DNA of 48,364 nucleotides from Zygnema circumcarinatum. Taxonomy: Eukaryota > Streptophyta > Zygnematophyceae > Zygnematales > Zygnemataceae. The stretch covers positions 1,042,082 to 1,090,445 of the forward strand of contig CM074821.1 in the NCBI GenBank assembly GCA_037447605.1, read 5' to 3'. Made by a program: the position numbers and the translations under genes. Under the pieces are notes generated by a model. It worked only from the letters and a program-made list of their open reading frames with translations, did no database searches and was not told where the DNA came from. Of this stretch, positions 20,938 through 32,271 are shown piece after piece. Position 1 is the first letter of the stretch. Every line of letters starts with the position of its first letter.

Positions 20938-23900
20938 ATGGACTCAGCAGTCATGACCGCTCCCAAGTTCAAGGAGTTTTATGATGGCTGGGCGAAGGAT
21001 GAGGGGGAGATTCTGAAGGGGATCAGGGAAGAGCTTCACGCGACTGCAGAGTCTGGTCAGCCGCCTTTGCAGGAGCGGTTCAGGGTGTTGGTGGATGGTC
21101 TTATGAAGCATATTGGGGTGTATCATGACTACAAGCTAAGAGCAGCAAACGAAGATACTCCTTGTGTTGCAGCAGGTCTTTGGCGTACGCCTTTGGAAGG
21201 TCCTTTACTTTGCCCTGGCTTTGGATTCTTTTGGTCCTTGCAAAGCAGTTGGATTGGTAGCAATTCTATGTCCTACGTGTTCCATCATGGTCGGTATTTC
21301 TAACCATGCTTGGCATGAGGTGTTTCTCTTCACCCCTTGTTTCTAGCTTTTGGGACCCCTCCTTTGAACAAGGAAATTCAATTTATTTATTTTTTCTTGC
21401 AGCTGGCTTCATTTGGCTAGGCGGATGGCGACCGGCAGCTGCCATCATGCTTGCATATTCTCTCATGGGAATGCAAATAGAGAACGAGCTTCAGTCGCTG
21501 CTGGAAGGAGTGGATGTGCCATCTATGGCCGCGCTCTCTCATCAGCAGGTATAGAGACCTTTCTGTTTGGAGCAATGCCTTTTTCACATCGGCTATTGTC
21601 TCATGCTCGATACCTTACAAGAGAGGCTTTGGAACTATGCAAATTTGTTTTGTTCTATCTGCTTTGCAATTTCGATAAGTGGATTTGTTTTTGTTGGAAG
21701 AATGAACAAAGCAAGTTTTCCAAACATTTCTTTCTGATCGGTGTTTTTTGTTTTTCCATTGTCTTAAATGCCGGTTTTTATGGTGTCAAATAGCTCACCC
21801 AGTTGAACGATCTTCAGCAAAGCTTGCGGAAATCGGAAGGGGAACTGTCGGATCGGCTGGCTGTCTTGCAGGTTGGAGCATTCCCTGCTCCAATGACTTG
21901 TCTGAATGCACAAGCACCTGTATCAGGAAAGAAAACATTGTACATATCATATCATATATATGTATTGTATCATATCATATCATATCATATATATTGTATA
22001 TCGTATCAGTACTTCTACTGGCGTTTGCATGGGAACAGTTGCCGAACGGATGCATGGAAAGTAGCGGGAAAAACTGTACTTTCCAATTTCGCTGTCCCTT
22101 TTTCCTCTGCCCTGCTTTTGTCCCTCTTGGCTATCAGAAACTGGCTATATTCTTTCAGATGCCGACTGTCTGGATGACATGAAGGCATGCGGATTGTGCA
22201 CAGCATAGGGGAGGAGAGATCTGACTGAGCAAAGGAGTCTTGTTGTCACAGACACACGAGTTGGTGAAGCCAGATGTCATCGCTGCCGCGAAGGCATGTT
22301 CCTTTTTTCTCCTATTGTTGTGTGAGGGGGGAACGGAATTTTGCAGTTGATTGGAGTTTTTGGGATGGCGCATGCTGAGGTAAAGAGGCTGTTTGGAGAG
22401 AGTTTCCACCATGGGTAGTTGGTGTTGTCGGCTCATTTGACTGAGCAATGTCAATCAAGTGCGATCAACAAAAGGAGGAACATGTCTTACTGCTTAAATT
22501 GAAGGACTGCTCAGGAGGTTGAAGTGGCCTTCTTTTTTACCACCTAGTTGACCACTTGAAACTTCAACACGTGATGCCTGCATAATCTTTGCTTTCCGCA
22601 CGGGGAATTCACGCATGCAGATGATGATGGCAGATCAGAACATGACTAAAATCACTGCAAAGGATCCACCGATCTCGGAGTCCCATGAGTATGAAGAGCT
22701 CGGAACAGCCATCGACGAGAAGCTTGAGACTCTTCGCGACCTGCTCATCGATGCAGACAATTTGAGGCTGCAAACTTTGAAGGGAATGTTGGAGATTCTC
22801 ACTCCTATGCAGGCACGCTCTGATCTCTGGCAGCGTTTCTTGTCAGTCGCGGCAAAACTCTTGGAGCTTTCCTTTTCATCATTTCGTACTTTGTGAGCAT
22901 AGCCTCAGTAGTTTCTTTTATCCTTACCTCGATCTGGGGGTACCGATGTTTTCTCCTGCCCTGCATGACAGGCTGCGCAGTACCTTGTAGCCGCTGTAGA
23001 GCTATCCATAGCCATCAGACGACTTGGAATACTCCGCACTCAGCCGCTGAATGGAGCGCAGCTTCCAGGTGGAAAAAATATGCCGGGGGATATTCACATT
23101 GGGGCTGTTAAGGGTGAAACGAAGCTTCTGGTGGAGCTTCTGAAAAGTGGGGCCAATCCTTCCGAGGCTGACTATGAGGGTCGTACGCCACTGGTGAGAT
23201 GCTATACCACATTTTTGAAGTGTGGAATTCCTGACCCTTTTTGCATTTGATGGAGTCGGGCATTTAATATGGTTTTTGGTTTGGAGCTATACGTTTTTTG
23301 AAAACGTACTGGGAACTGAGCATGCCGGCTTTTACTACTTTCGCCATAGAAATCTTGTGAATTTTCAGCCCGTCTGCCGATCTGCTTCAGATTTTTAATT
23401 CCTTTGCCTGTAGATTCGCTGGCTGGATTCTGTCTTACCTTTTATAATGGTAGACTTACATAAACTGCGTGTCCTTCCGGTCGTTGCCTCAGACTGTAAA
23501 CTGAGGTAAAATTGCCTGAGCTTTGAAGTCATGAGTTTGCATGAACAGTTCTTGTTTGATGTTGGACACATAGATGTATATGGCGTGTATTTACTTTCTT
23601 GCTTACGTCAATTGCCTCGACGAGGATGCTCTGTTAATAGTCAAGTCCAATTGTGACGCGTTCGAATTTTCGGAATCTTTGTTTCGCAAGTGTGACGCAA
23701 CGGAAAAATGAAAAGTCAACCACTGAAGTGTAGAATTTGAGAGTGGAACGGCAACCAAGGAAATGTAGCTGGCGTACTGTAATATACATTCTGTGGTTGG
23801 AGAATGTTCAATTAATATTGTAGCAGGGTTTTGTATTAACGTAGTTTGGGAATGGAATGGTTGCCGGGGACCAGCATCTGGCAGCAGCCAAAGGCCACGT

Positions 23901-26648
23901 GGAGTGCATTAATTTGCTCGTTGAACAGGGTGCAAACGTCAACCAGACAGGTAATGCACACTTGCAACTCAGCGGGTGCGTAACCTTTACTTCCTTTTAT
24001 TTTGTAGAATGGGGCAGACAGGTGTGATGCTGGCAGTGCTCTAAGTGGTTTGGAGCACCCATGCAGTGGACATTATCCATAATAGCCCTAAAAAATGACG
24101 CATAGCAGGAATGACAGGTGAAGCTCCTCGTAAGGGGCTGGTTTAACACGAAATGAATATACGGTGGGCTCGAGTAACGAGTTAAGGAATGGATGATGTG
24201 ACAGCTGATCATGAAATGTGAGCGAGCATTGCTCAATTGAATGCGTGGAGGATGCTAGGCACTTGATGTAGTGAGCTCGTCAATCCTTTTATGTGATACA
24301 CAGCGTTGGGAGTTCCGTGAGTTACAGCGATGACACAATATAGGGATTGGCCAACACTCTTCGATGGTTACGGCACATATGTAAACCACGTGTGTTGTAG
24401 GATACACGTGAAGTTGATTCCAATCGCAGAATACCTTATCTGATGCGTTTTGTTGCTGACTTCGGAAAAACGGCCGAAGTTTGCTTGTAAGCCCTCTCGC
24501 TGAGCAGGCTGATTACTCCTTCTATTTAGGCCTCGCGCTCGGCTCGAGTGGCGACTAGTACGTGGACTTTAACTGTTGATTTCTGAAAAGAAATAATTTC
24601 AACTGCATTCCGCCGTTGACGGGGCTCCCACTGGCAGTGCCACATTCAATCACGTATGTTCACGCAAGTAGTAAATTTTTGCGCGACCCCCTCCATTTAC
24701 AAAGTCTTGACTATGTGCTCAGAATTCTAGGATTATAGAAAGAGTGGTTCTGGGAAGCTATCCTCCTCGCTATGGGGCCACTTCAGGAGCTAGAAACTTG
24801 ATCTTCAATTGATTCTGTGCAGTAAAATCAGGGAAACTACAAACAGAATCGACGAAAGAAGATCGGTCCATTTGCTTATCGCAAAGAGGACTAGTCGTTT
24901 GAAGATGTCTGCGCTGTAGACATATGGATCAGGGAGGCGTCCGATAAATTATGCTTTTGGGGCTTCTGCCTTTGAGCATGCCACCTGACCATTGTTTTGG
25001 TTGAGAGTGCATGCCAGGTCCTTCTCTAATGAAAGAACGGCAAGGCCTGAAAGTGTGCTTTTGGATAAAGATGGAGCAGAAGCAAGCACTTCAGAAGATC
25101 ACTGATGCACAACTTTCACAAGTTCAATTTTAGACTCACACCGCTGACTTAGACCGCTTATGAGAAGATCATAACCCCCCTTGCTTTTCAGCGCAACCAT
25201 ACCGGCTGACGTCCATCCTTGTTTAGGTATGACTGTTGAAAGGTTGTTTCTACTAACTTATTCTCCTCCTCCCCCCCTTCTCTTCCTCTGTCTCTCTTGC
25301 TCTCTCCCTCTCCCTCTCTCTCTCCCTTCTTCTCGCCCCCTCCTTCCATTCTTCTTTTCTTGATTCTTTTTCTCTGCACTCTCCATTATTGTGGATTGGG
25401 GTGTGGATGGCTGGTTACTGCAACGCCTCCCTGTGATGGTCCTCTCCTGATGGCGTGCGAACAGCGGATGATGCAGACGGCCGGGGCGGGACGCCTTTGC
25501 TAGATGCGCTCAAGGGGGGCCATGACCGTGCAGCTAAACTTCTCATCGAACATGGGGCTGTAGCTTCGGACAGAGTAAGAACTAGCAACGTTTCGTATTC
25601 AAAATGTTATGAGTCCCTGGGAAACAGACCCATTCATTTCAGGCTTGTTGCAAAACGAAATGGCTCGACAATTATCCCCAACATAGGACGGGGCAATGTC
25701 GGGGAAATGGAAGAGAAGAGGAGTTTGGAAGGCAAATCAGATTGAAGCACAGGAATTAGGATAACGAAGAAATTCTCCTCTTTTTTTGTGGGTTGCAAGA
25801 GAATAGACTAGATGAGGTCCCTTTCTAACCAACCTTGTACGAGATTGCTGGCGGGTCTTCCAGGAAGTTGGTGTAGAATTGTGTAGAGCCGCAGCCACAG
25901 GAAACTTGGATTACCTCCGCAGGTTGGTGGAAAGTGCGAAATGCAATCCAAACACGAGAGATTATGACCAGAGAACGCCCCTCCATCTCGCAGCAGCCGA
26001 GGGAATGTATCCTGCAGTACACATCCTTCTGAGAGCGGGGGCAGATCCGATGGCTGAAGACAGGTGAGAATTAGCCCGACGATCTCCATTCAAAGTATGA
26101 ACACAATCCATTCGATGTCCTTCCTCGGTCATGGGAAAAACAAGCGCCCCTGGGCTCCATAAAGTAGCATGGGAGAGAGAGAGGGAGAGAGAGAGAAAGA
26201 GAGAGAGAGGAGGTAGGAGAGGTTGGAGAGGTGGGAGAGAGGTGGTCAGCATGTTGACTATTGGCTAGTACGGTCTGCTGAAGGAAGTTAGATTTCCGTG
26301 ATCCATGATAACAAAACCTGTAGCCTCGTCATCCAATGAATCGTACGTATGCGGGTCTATCGGTGCTAGGCATCTTACTAGCAGTAATCTATATACACCC
26401 TTGATTTTCTGGACATAAGCTCTTCTATTACTTCCTGCAGACATGGGTTTACTCCGCTGGATGAAGCAAAGCGATCCAAGCAGACGATGGTAGTGGAGCT
26501 TCTTGAAGAGTATATCAACTCCCAGGAGAGCCGGCAGATGGGAGAAGACGCAGGCCCCTCGTCTTCTCCAACAGAGGACGGACCCCTTCACGATCTCAGA
26601 GAGCCTGCAAAAGGATGGAAGAGACAATCGGAGGGGGAGCAGCAGTAG
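20938..26648 (+). CDS. DOG1-domain protein with C-terminal ankyrin repeats
   Basis: Ten exons encode 503 aa: 20938-21175, 21403-21548, 21794-21871, 22252-22293, 22621-22812, 22972-23193, 23875-23950, 25465-25574, 25864-26063 and 26441-26648. Residues about 9-255 carry the DOG1 hallmarks: FKEFYDGWAKDE at the start, IWLGGWRPAAA, QLNDLQQSLRKSEGELSDRL, and the TGA/DOG1 signature LRLQTLKGMLEILTPMQAAQ followed by AIRRLG. Residues about 272-465 are ankyrin repeats (EGRTPLHLAAAKGHVE, GGTPLLDALKGGHDRA, QRTPLHLAAAEGMYPA, GFTPLDEAKR). There is no bZIP, signal peptide or membrane helix. DOG1 domains act in seed dormancy (DOG1, binding PP2C phosphatases and heme) and in TGA factors; this protein is probably an adaptor, but its role is unknown. 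Introns 4 and 5 appear to use GC donors (AAG|GCATGT, CAG|GCACGC). A five-codon upstream ORF precedes the start. Confidence 0.87.
21943..22008 (+). repeat. (CATAT)n microsatellite in DOG1-ankyrin intron 3
   Basis: Runs of ATCATATCATATCATAT with TATATTG interruptions inside the intron between 21871 and 22252. There is no coding effect. Confidence 0.85.
23951..25464 (+). other. Long intron 7 of the DOG1-ankyrin gene, no internal gene
   Basis: At 1514 bp this is the longest intron of the gene, separating two ankyrin-coding exons. It contains a CT-rich tract at 25262-25375 and otherwise mixed sequence. I found no nested gene or RNA. Confidence 0.5.
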
Positions 26649-28299
26649 AGGCCATCCCGTATCCTACTTTTACTGCCAGAAGGCGACCAAGGTAGAGTGC
26701 TGACCCTCAGCCTTTCATATATGGTGGGATTCAGTGGACAGACCCTCAAATAGTGTTTGTGAATCTTGGAAAACTCGGAGGGGTTTGGCTTCGGGAGTTG
26801 TTTCAGAAAGCTGTACTACTTGTTTCGTGGGAAACACTTTTTTTGAACTCTAGATTTTTGGAAGATTTCCAAGATTAACAAGGCCTACTGTTGAGCGAAG
26901 CCCTTCCTACTGTATCCTCCTGCAGTTTCCTAGGGGAGCCCACGACTAGTTCATTCATAGTTTAGAGCGTTTGGTTTGAGCTCTCGAGTGTGTCATGTGA
27001 AATGACAAGCTAGCCGTCACTCCACGTCACATCCGTCACACTATGTCCAGGTTAAATGTAACAACTCTTCTATAAAACCTTTGACTTATGGTTCCGCGCA
27101 TGGGGTTTGGGGTCCTTTGTACATTCAGATGGGAAGACTGCGGTTCTTCATTCAAATGTCCGACATCGGAATAGCTGCAGGTTGCAGGGCGAACAAGGTT
27201 AAGCAATAGAAGAAAAATAAAATCGAAAGAAAACGGGGAATGACAGTGAAGCCGCCTTTGCAGCAGCTCTAGCGGTTGCTTCAAGCTGTCGAGTGGAGGC
27301 ATTTTGGAGCAAAGTGTGATCTAAAAATATGTTAACTTTTTGGGACCTTAAGGACGAGGTATTAGCATGTACAGCTCAGGAGAGGGTCCACGCTTCAGGA
27401 GTCCAATCTTAGATTGTTTGGTTCTATCACGTAGGTCGTTAGATGTAATCCCTCCCATGGACCGCAGATGGGGCCCTTCTCCGCTCCCTTTGTGGTGAAA
27501 GCACATAGAAACGATCTTATGGTTGCTCGCGGTTCTCGATGTTTATGAACTGTAGGCCTCTTTGCGATATTAGGACTGAAAGGGAGAGACGGAGAGAAGG
27601 CGAGAGAGAGGGAGAGGAAGAGGGGAGGGAGAGGGAGAGGGGGAGAGGGGGGGCTAGGGAAGAGAGTGAGAGAGAGCGGGATAGGAGGGAGGTGGGAGAG
27701 AGAGGGGAGACGGAGGAGAGGAGAGGTGAGAAAGCTGAGGTAGGCATTGATTGATTTCCTTGCTTTGACGTATAGTTAGCGGGCATCCGTTGAAGGGGTT
27801 GAGGTCTACGCGGAATGTTCCATGATGCCCCACAGCGACAGTCCAATCATAACGGGAGGAGAAAGAAACTGTGTACTTCCGTTCGCTGCAAAAATTCGTA
27901 GAGCGGCTTTTAATCTCTGCCTGGAAGCAGTGTGTTGTTGCTGTTTGGTTCAGAATGTTGTGAAGGTTCTCTGCTTGCATAGAGAGTTGGATAAATGTGA
28001 GGACGGAGAGGGAGAGAGACAGAGAGTGGAGGAGAGTGAGAGGGAGGGAGAGAGAGAGAGTGAGAGAGGGGGGTGGGGATGGGAAAGAGCGTGAGGGGAC
28101 AGGCAGATAGAACAGAGACAAAGACAGGCATACAGACACACAATTGGCGAAGCACATCAATCATCACAAAGGAAACAAAAAATAAGGGGAATGGCAACTT
28201 TTTTTGGCTTGTCATCTTCAAGGGTCGAGGCATTGGTTCGCGGTTCAAACTTTAACCTCTAAATCGGCAGTACTTGTCTGGGTAAAGCGGTTCTCTTTT
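26649..28299. other. Intergenic, no gene seen; two GA tracts
   Basis: Purine-rich microsatellites lie at 27585-27735 and 27998-28085. The remaining sequence has no supported exon. The Arg/Glu-rich and Ser/Leu/Pro-rich frames here come from these tracts. Confidence 0.5.
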
Positions 28300-28425
28300 G
28301 GTCGCCTTCCGCTCCTAGCTTTTTTCTTTTGTCCTTAGGTCTTTTGTGACCAGTTCCTCGTAGTTCCCCATGATGATTTTGTCCATGTACATTTGATGGC
28401 ATCGCCATCGTGAGGTCAATGCCAC
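28300..28425 (-). repeat. Dispersed repeat family copy 3
   Basis: In minus orientation it matches copy 1 best: both include GCTAGGAGCGGAA and GGAACTACGAGGAACTGGTC-like cores. It lies 5' of the Kazal gene; the inverted partner copy at 31686-31815 lies 3' of it. Confidence 0.65.
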
Positions 28426-28455
28426 ATCTCCTCTTTTGGTAATTGTCCCAAACTA

Positions 28456-28558
28456 GTGCCAATGATTGGCACAGCCTAGGGATGCATCCAATGGTGGCGG
28501 ACCAAGCAACCATTGGCAACTTCTCCACCCATTGATTGACTGACCCAAGAGCCATTGG
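28456..28558. promoter_or_regulatory. Cluster of five CCAAT boxes
   Basis: CCAAT or ATTGG occurs at 28459, 28465, 28488, 28512 and 28554. The first two form the head-to-head palindrome GTGCCAATGATTGGCAC at 28456-28472. CCAAT boxes are NF-Y sites. The cluster is 535-640 bp upstream of the Kazal inhibitor ATG, so it may be a promoter element or part of the neighbouring repeat. Confidence 0.4.
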
Positions 28559-28859
28559 AAATGGTTCCATCGATTGCTTGTCAATGGTTGGCAAGAGTTG
28601 GGCAGCCAAAAAAAAAAAAATGGCAGTCGGAAATCTCGATTCCACAGTAAAGCAAACGCTTCACATGGAAACACAATTTCTATGCATGTCAGTAGCAACT
28701 GCCACAGTACGCTGTAGCATGGAACAGTCATACGGAGAACCCCACAAACCGACAAAACGTCCCCCTCTCGGCGCGCCCTCAAAGGACAGCTTCACGGCCG
28801 TTAAACTGAACGACATGACACTCGTTTCCTCCGAGAAATGGACGTGTCACGTCACGCCT

Positions 28860-28975
28860 CTAACCCTAATTCTCCCTCTCCCCCTCCCTCCCTCCCTCCC
28901 TCTTCCTCTCTCTCTCTCTTCCTCCCCTTCCTATCTCTCTCTCTCTCCCCCCTCTTCCTCTCTTGCCTCTGAGCC
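28860..28975 (+). promoter_or_regulatory. CT-rich tract before the Kazal inhibitor gene
   Basis: Runs of CCCTCCCTCC and CTCTCTCTCT lie 120-230 bp upstream of the ATG at 29093. Pyrimidine patches near start sites are common core-promoter features in plants and recur at other genes here. Confidence 0.35.
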
Positions 28976-29092
28976 CTTTAATCTACTCCACCCTCCGACC
29001 TTTTGCTTCTCCTGTTTATTTTTTATTCGCTTGGCCTGAGCAGTTTTTTAGGGTTCCTGCTTTCAGTCGAGGGGGATGCCCGAGCTCCATTA

Positions 29093-30919
29093 ATGGCGCC
29101 CTGCCGACCTCTCCTCCTTTCTGCGCTTCTTCTCATTTTGCTTGCGTCGACGGCCGCTGACAATTCGGAGATATTTATTTTTTCAAAATGCAACCACAAG
29201 TCCGGGCCGGTGGGTCAATGTCGCAGAACCGCAGAAATTGTCCAAGAAATTTAATTTAAGAAAGTGTACCTGAAATGATTTTTTAAAGACACGGAAGTTC
29301 TATGACAATGGCCTTTGCAGCCTTTGAAAAAAAGCTTTCAATGAGGGTAGAAGCTCGCACCATCAATCCATGAACCCTGAAGGCCCTGCAAGGCTTTAAA
29401 AGTGCAATTATTCCCAAGTCGAGGGTTTTTTAAAAAGTTGAGATTGAGATTTTCAGGGTTTTCTGATCACATTGCGTGTTGAGTTCAGTTTCTTAACCCC
29501 CGGTAAAATTCCTCGTCCTAAAACATCCCCCCCTCCCCTAACCCCCTCCCACCATTTTTTTCTGGTTATTGGTGCAGGTCTGTACTGAGGGCAGTCGAAT
29601 ATTTGCGTCGGAATGTGCGGCAGAAGCCGCTGCAGCTCGCATTCTACATTATGGTGAAGCCTCAACGCTACTATTCTGAGGGGGAGAGAGAGAGGGAGAG
29701 TGAGAGAGAGGAGGGAGGAGGAGATTGAGAAGGAAAGAGAAAGGGTGGGGTAGTGGCAGAAAAGGAGGGACGGAAGAGAGAGGGGGAGAGAAATTTTCCA
29801 TTCGACTGCGGAAGCACTAACTTGATCATCTGTCGATGAGAATTTCGGTTTGATGATGATGGTAATACATGCGATGAACTTGTTTTATACGTCCTTTCAG
29901 TCTTTCCCTTTCACCAGATGGAAAGAGCCTCAAATCTCTGCTTTTTTTTTTTCCTATTCAGGTGAATGCAACAGGGAATCAGATCCGCTCCGCTGTCCTG
30001 TTAAGTGCTTGTGTCCAAAACCGTAAGTTTTCATCGACCTCTCAATTTGATTTATGTACGTTCTTATCACAAGAGTGAGAGGGAGAGAGAAAGTGATTGA
30101 GGGAGACACAGAGAGAGAGAAGGGGGGGAGAACCATACAACGTTGTGCTGAAAGACAAAGCACTTTGAAACTAGCAATACTTGCTTTAGATGGAGAGAGT
30201 GAAGGTGGCTCCCATTTTCATTTTCATTTCCAGTCTTTCATTTGCTTTCTGACCTGCAAGGCCTTTCTAAGTCAATATCTGACGTTTTGGGGCTTGGTCG
30301 TGGGCACGTCGGGGGAGTTGTGCAGAGTTTGCGGGGAAGACTTTGTTACCTACTGGTGAGGGGCTTTCTTTCTCTACCAGTAGGGCTTAGGGGTTACATG
30401 ACCATTCCACACCTTCAAAAACTCCCTCCCTCCCTCCCTTCCCCTCCTCCCTCTCCTCCATCCCTCCTCCCCCCCCCTCCTCCCTCCCCGCCCTCCCTTC
30501 CCTCCCTTCCCTCCCTCCCTCCCCCTCCTCCCTCTCCCCCATCCCTCTCCTCCCTCCCCCCATTTCCTCCCCGCCCTCCCTTCCCTCCCTCCCGTCTCGC
30601 CCTCCCTCCATTCCCCCCCTTCCTCCTCCCTTCACTCCCCCTCCGTCTCTCCCTGCCCCTCCCCCTTTGTTCCTCCTTCCTTCCCTCCCTTCTTAAACAT
30701 CCAAAGAATATTCATGCCATCCACCTCGATGCGGGTCATGGGTACAGGTGTGGCCCTCCCGCCGCTCGATGTGCGGGGGTCTCCGTTGCGCACGACGGAT
30801 TGTGTCCACAGGGAAACACGGGTCTGGGGATGACCCCGAGGGCGTGGGAGTCCCTTCTTTTGGTCCACTTAGTGTGGCTCGGCCTCGCTCTGGGGATGGT
30901 GCTGGCAGGGGTGCTATAG
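29093..30919 (+). CDS. Secreted Kazal-type serine protease inhibitor with C-terminal GPI-type tail
   Basis: Five exons encode 151 aa: 29093-29209, 29578-29653, 29962-30022, 30326-30355 and 30748-30919. The fourth exon is only 30 nt. Residues 1-22 are a signal peptide (LLLSALLLILLASTAA). Residues about 67-114 form a Kazal-like core with Cys67, 76, 80, 82, 87, 96, 103 and 114 and the motifs RCPVKC, VCGEDFVTYWCG and RCAGVSV. Residues about 128-151 are a hydrophobic tail (LLLVHLVWLGLALGMVLAGV) with no cytoplasmic residues, as in GPI-anchor signals. The family inhibits secreted serine proteases; plant members were linked to apoplastic defence. Compared with my recollection of Arabidopsis members (CFR..PVCG and WCGC), this protein has an extra Cys82 and lacks the second Cys of CGC (Pro98), so the disulfide pattern may be shifted. 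It lies between inverted copies of a dispersed repeat. Confidence 0.82.
30421..30695 (+). repeat. CCCTCC pyrimidine tract in Kazal intron 4
   Basis: About 270 bp of nearly pure pyrimidine between the 30-nt exon and the last exon, built of CCCTCCCTCC and CCCTTCCCTCC units. Pro/Ser-rich frames across it are artefacts. Confidence 0.85.
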
Positions 30920-31310
30920 GATTTTTTTATTTTTTTTAAAGATAATATAAATAATAACAATGATAAATAGTAATGGGGGTGAATAGGGAGAAGAATTCTT
31001 TATTTCATTGTGAATAAATTTTGAAGTGAATAAGCTTTTCTGGCGGACCAATTGACAGAGGTTGGGTCTGTGGGAGAGTAGAAAGGCGAAGGGGCCATTT
31101 TGTGTACTTAGCTTATATTGAAGGGGCCCGTAAAAATCGTCACGAAAATATTGGCTGTGGACTCTTTTGTCTATTCTTTTCTTATTTTATTTTTTATTTT
31201 AATAAAAAGCAATCATTTGTTTGTGTACTCGAGTTGAAATATTTTGGTGTTAGTTTTCATTCCGTATTTGGAGGATCGAAAATTAGTTTTCATATGAGTT
31301 TTCTGGAACC

Positions 31311-31450
31311 CCATAGTAAAAGCCTAAAGACCCCAAAACCCATAAAACGTAAAACCCATAAAACTTAAAACCCAAAAAGTCCTAAGAAAACCCAACCCCC
31401 TGAAAGCCCGAGCTCTTGACATTCTGAAAACCTGAAACCCTACGACCCCT
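31311..31450. repeat. Degenerate AAAACCC (telomere-like) tract
   Basis: Recurring AAAACCCATAAAACGTAAAA and AAAACCCAAAAAG units at about 31335-31380, with looser GAAAACC/GAAACCC words to 31450. The pattern resembles a decayed CCCTAAA array, but the match is loose. Confidence 0.4.
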
Positions 31451-31685
31451 AAGAACTCCAAAGAACTCTAATAACACGAAAATATAAATGTCCACTTTCA
31501 GACAACCGTTGCCCGCTAGTATCCGTTCACCCTTTCGGCTGTAAAATGTGGGCGCGTATTCAATGTGGGGTAACACTAAGCACATGAGCGGCGCTGCAGA
31601 ATTGGCCAAACTGGTCCAAAAATGGTCTGTCAGGACCCCTCTAGGCCCAAGGTAGAAAAGCCCAATTGCAAAACAAGCAACAGCG

Positions 31686-31815
31686 TAATGGAGGAAGGAA
31701 AATGGCATTGGTCTCACGATGGCAAGGCTATCAAATGTACATGGACAAAAGCAGCATGGGGAACCACGAGGGACTGGTCGCTAAGGACCTAAGCACAAAA
31801 GACAACCGCGACAAA
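31686..31815 (+). repeat. Dispersed repeat family copy 4
   Basis: Plus orientation, core CTCACGATGGCAAGGCTATC, then ACATGGACAAAAGCAGCATG and GGACCTAAGCACAAAAGAC. It is the inverted counterpart of the copy at 28300-28425 on the other side of the Kazal gene. Confidence 0.65.
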
Positions 31816-32271
31816 GGCGGCAGCAAACGGCCAGTCGGGCCAGCCGGCAACCATACGGTTCTCTGGGCTACCGGCCAAGGCTTAGCCTCATTGAAAATTT
31901 GAACGTTTCTGGGCATTCATTTCTGTCTACTGATTTAATTACGGTAGATTGAAGGCGAGAATAAGACACTGGGAGAAAAAAGAATATTATATCAACATCA
32001 GACTAATTGAATTCAATTGGTGATGAGATTTTTGTTTAAAAACAGTCGGAAGGGGCAGATATAACTGCCATACAGAACACAACTGATTAGGTCGTAGTTC
32101 ACGACAGGACAGCCCAGCATGGAACGGCAATCTTTGCATCCCTACTGCCTCCCAACACATCTCCCTCCCTAGAGGCTGACGATGAATGGCGAAACTAATC
32201 CACAAATGCGAACAAGCACAAATCCTAATTCCTACCCCTAAAAGCCCGCCTATTCCGAACCCATTATTACT

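Larger units (their letters stand above)
30920..32271. other. Convergent 3' spacer, no gene seen
   Basis: This lies between the 3' ends of the Kazal and desaturase genes. AT-rich runs at about 30925-30970 and 31165-31205 may include polyadenylation signals. It also holds a telomere-like AAAACCC tract and one dispersed repeat copy, listed separately. Confidence 0.4.

Noticed and set aside
22155-22454. Minus-strand frame over DOG1-ankyrin exon 4
   Set aside because: It is a shadow of the sense exon and introns, with no domain.
27517-28248. Ser/Leu/Pro-rich minus-strand frames up to 168 aa
   Set aside because: They derive from GA microsatellites on the plus strand and overlap each other in different frames.
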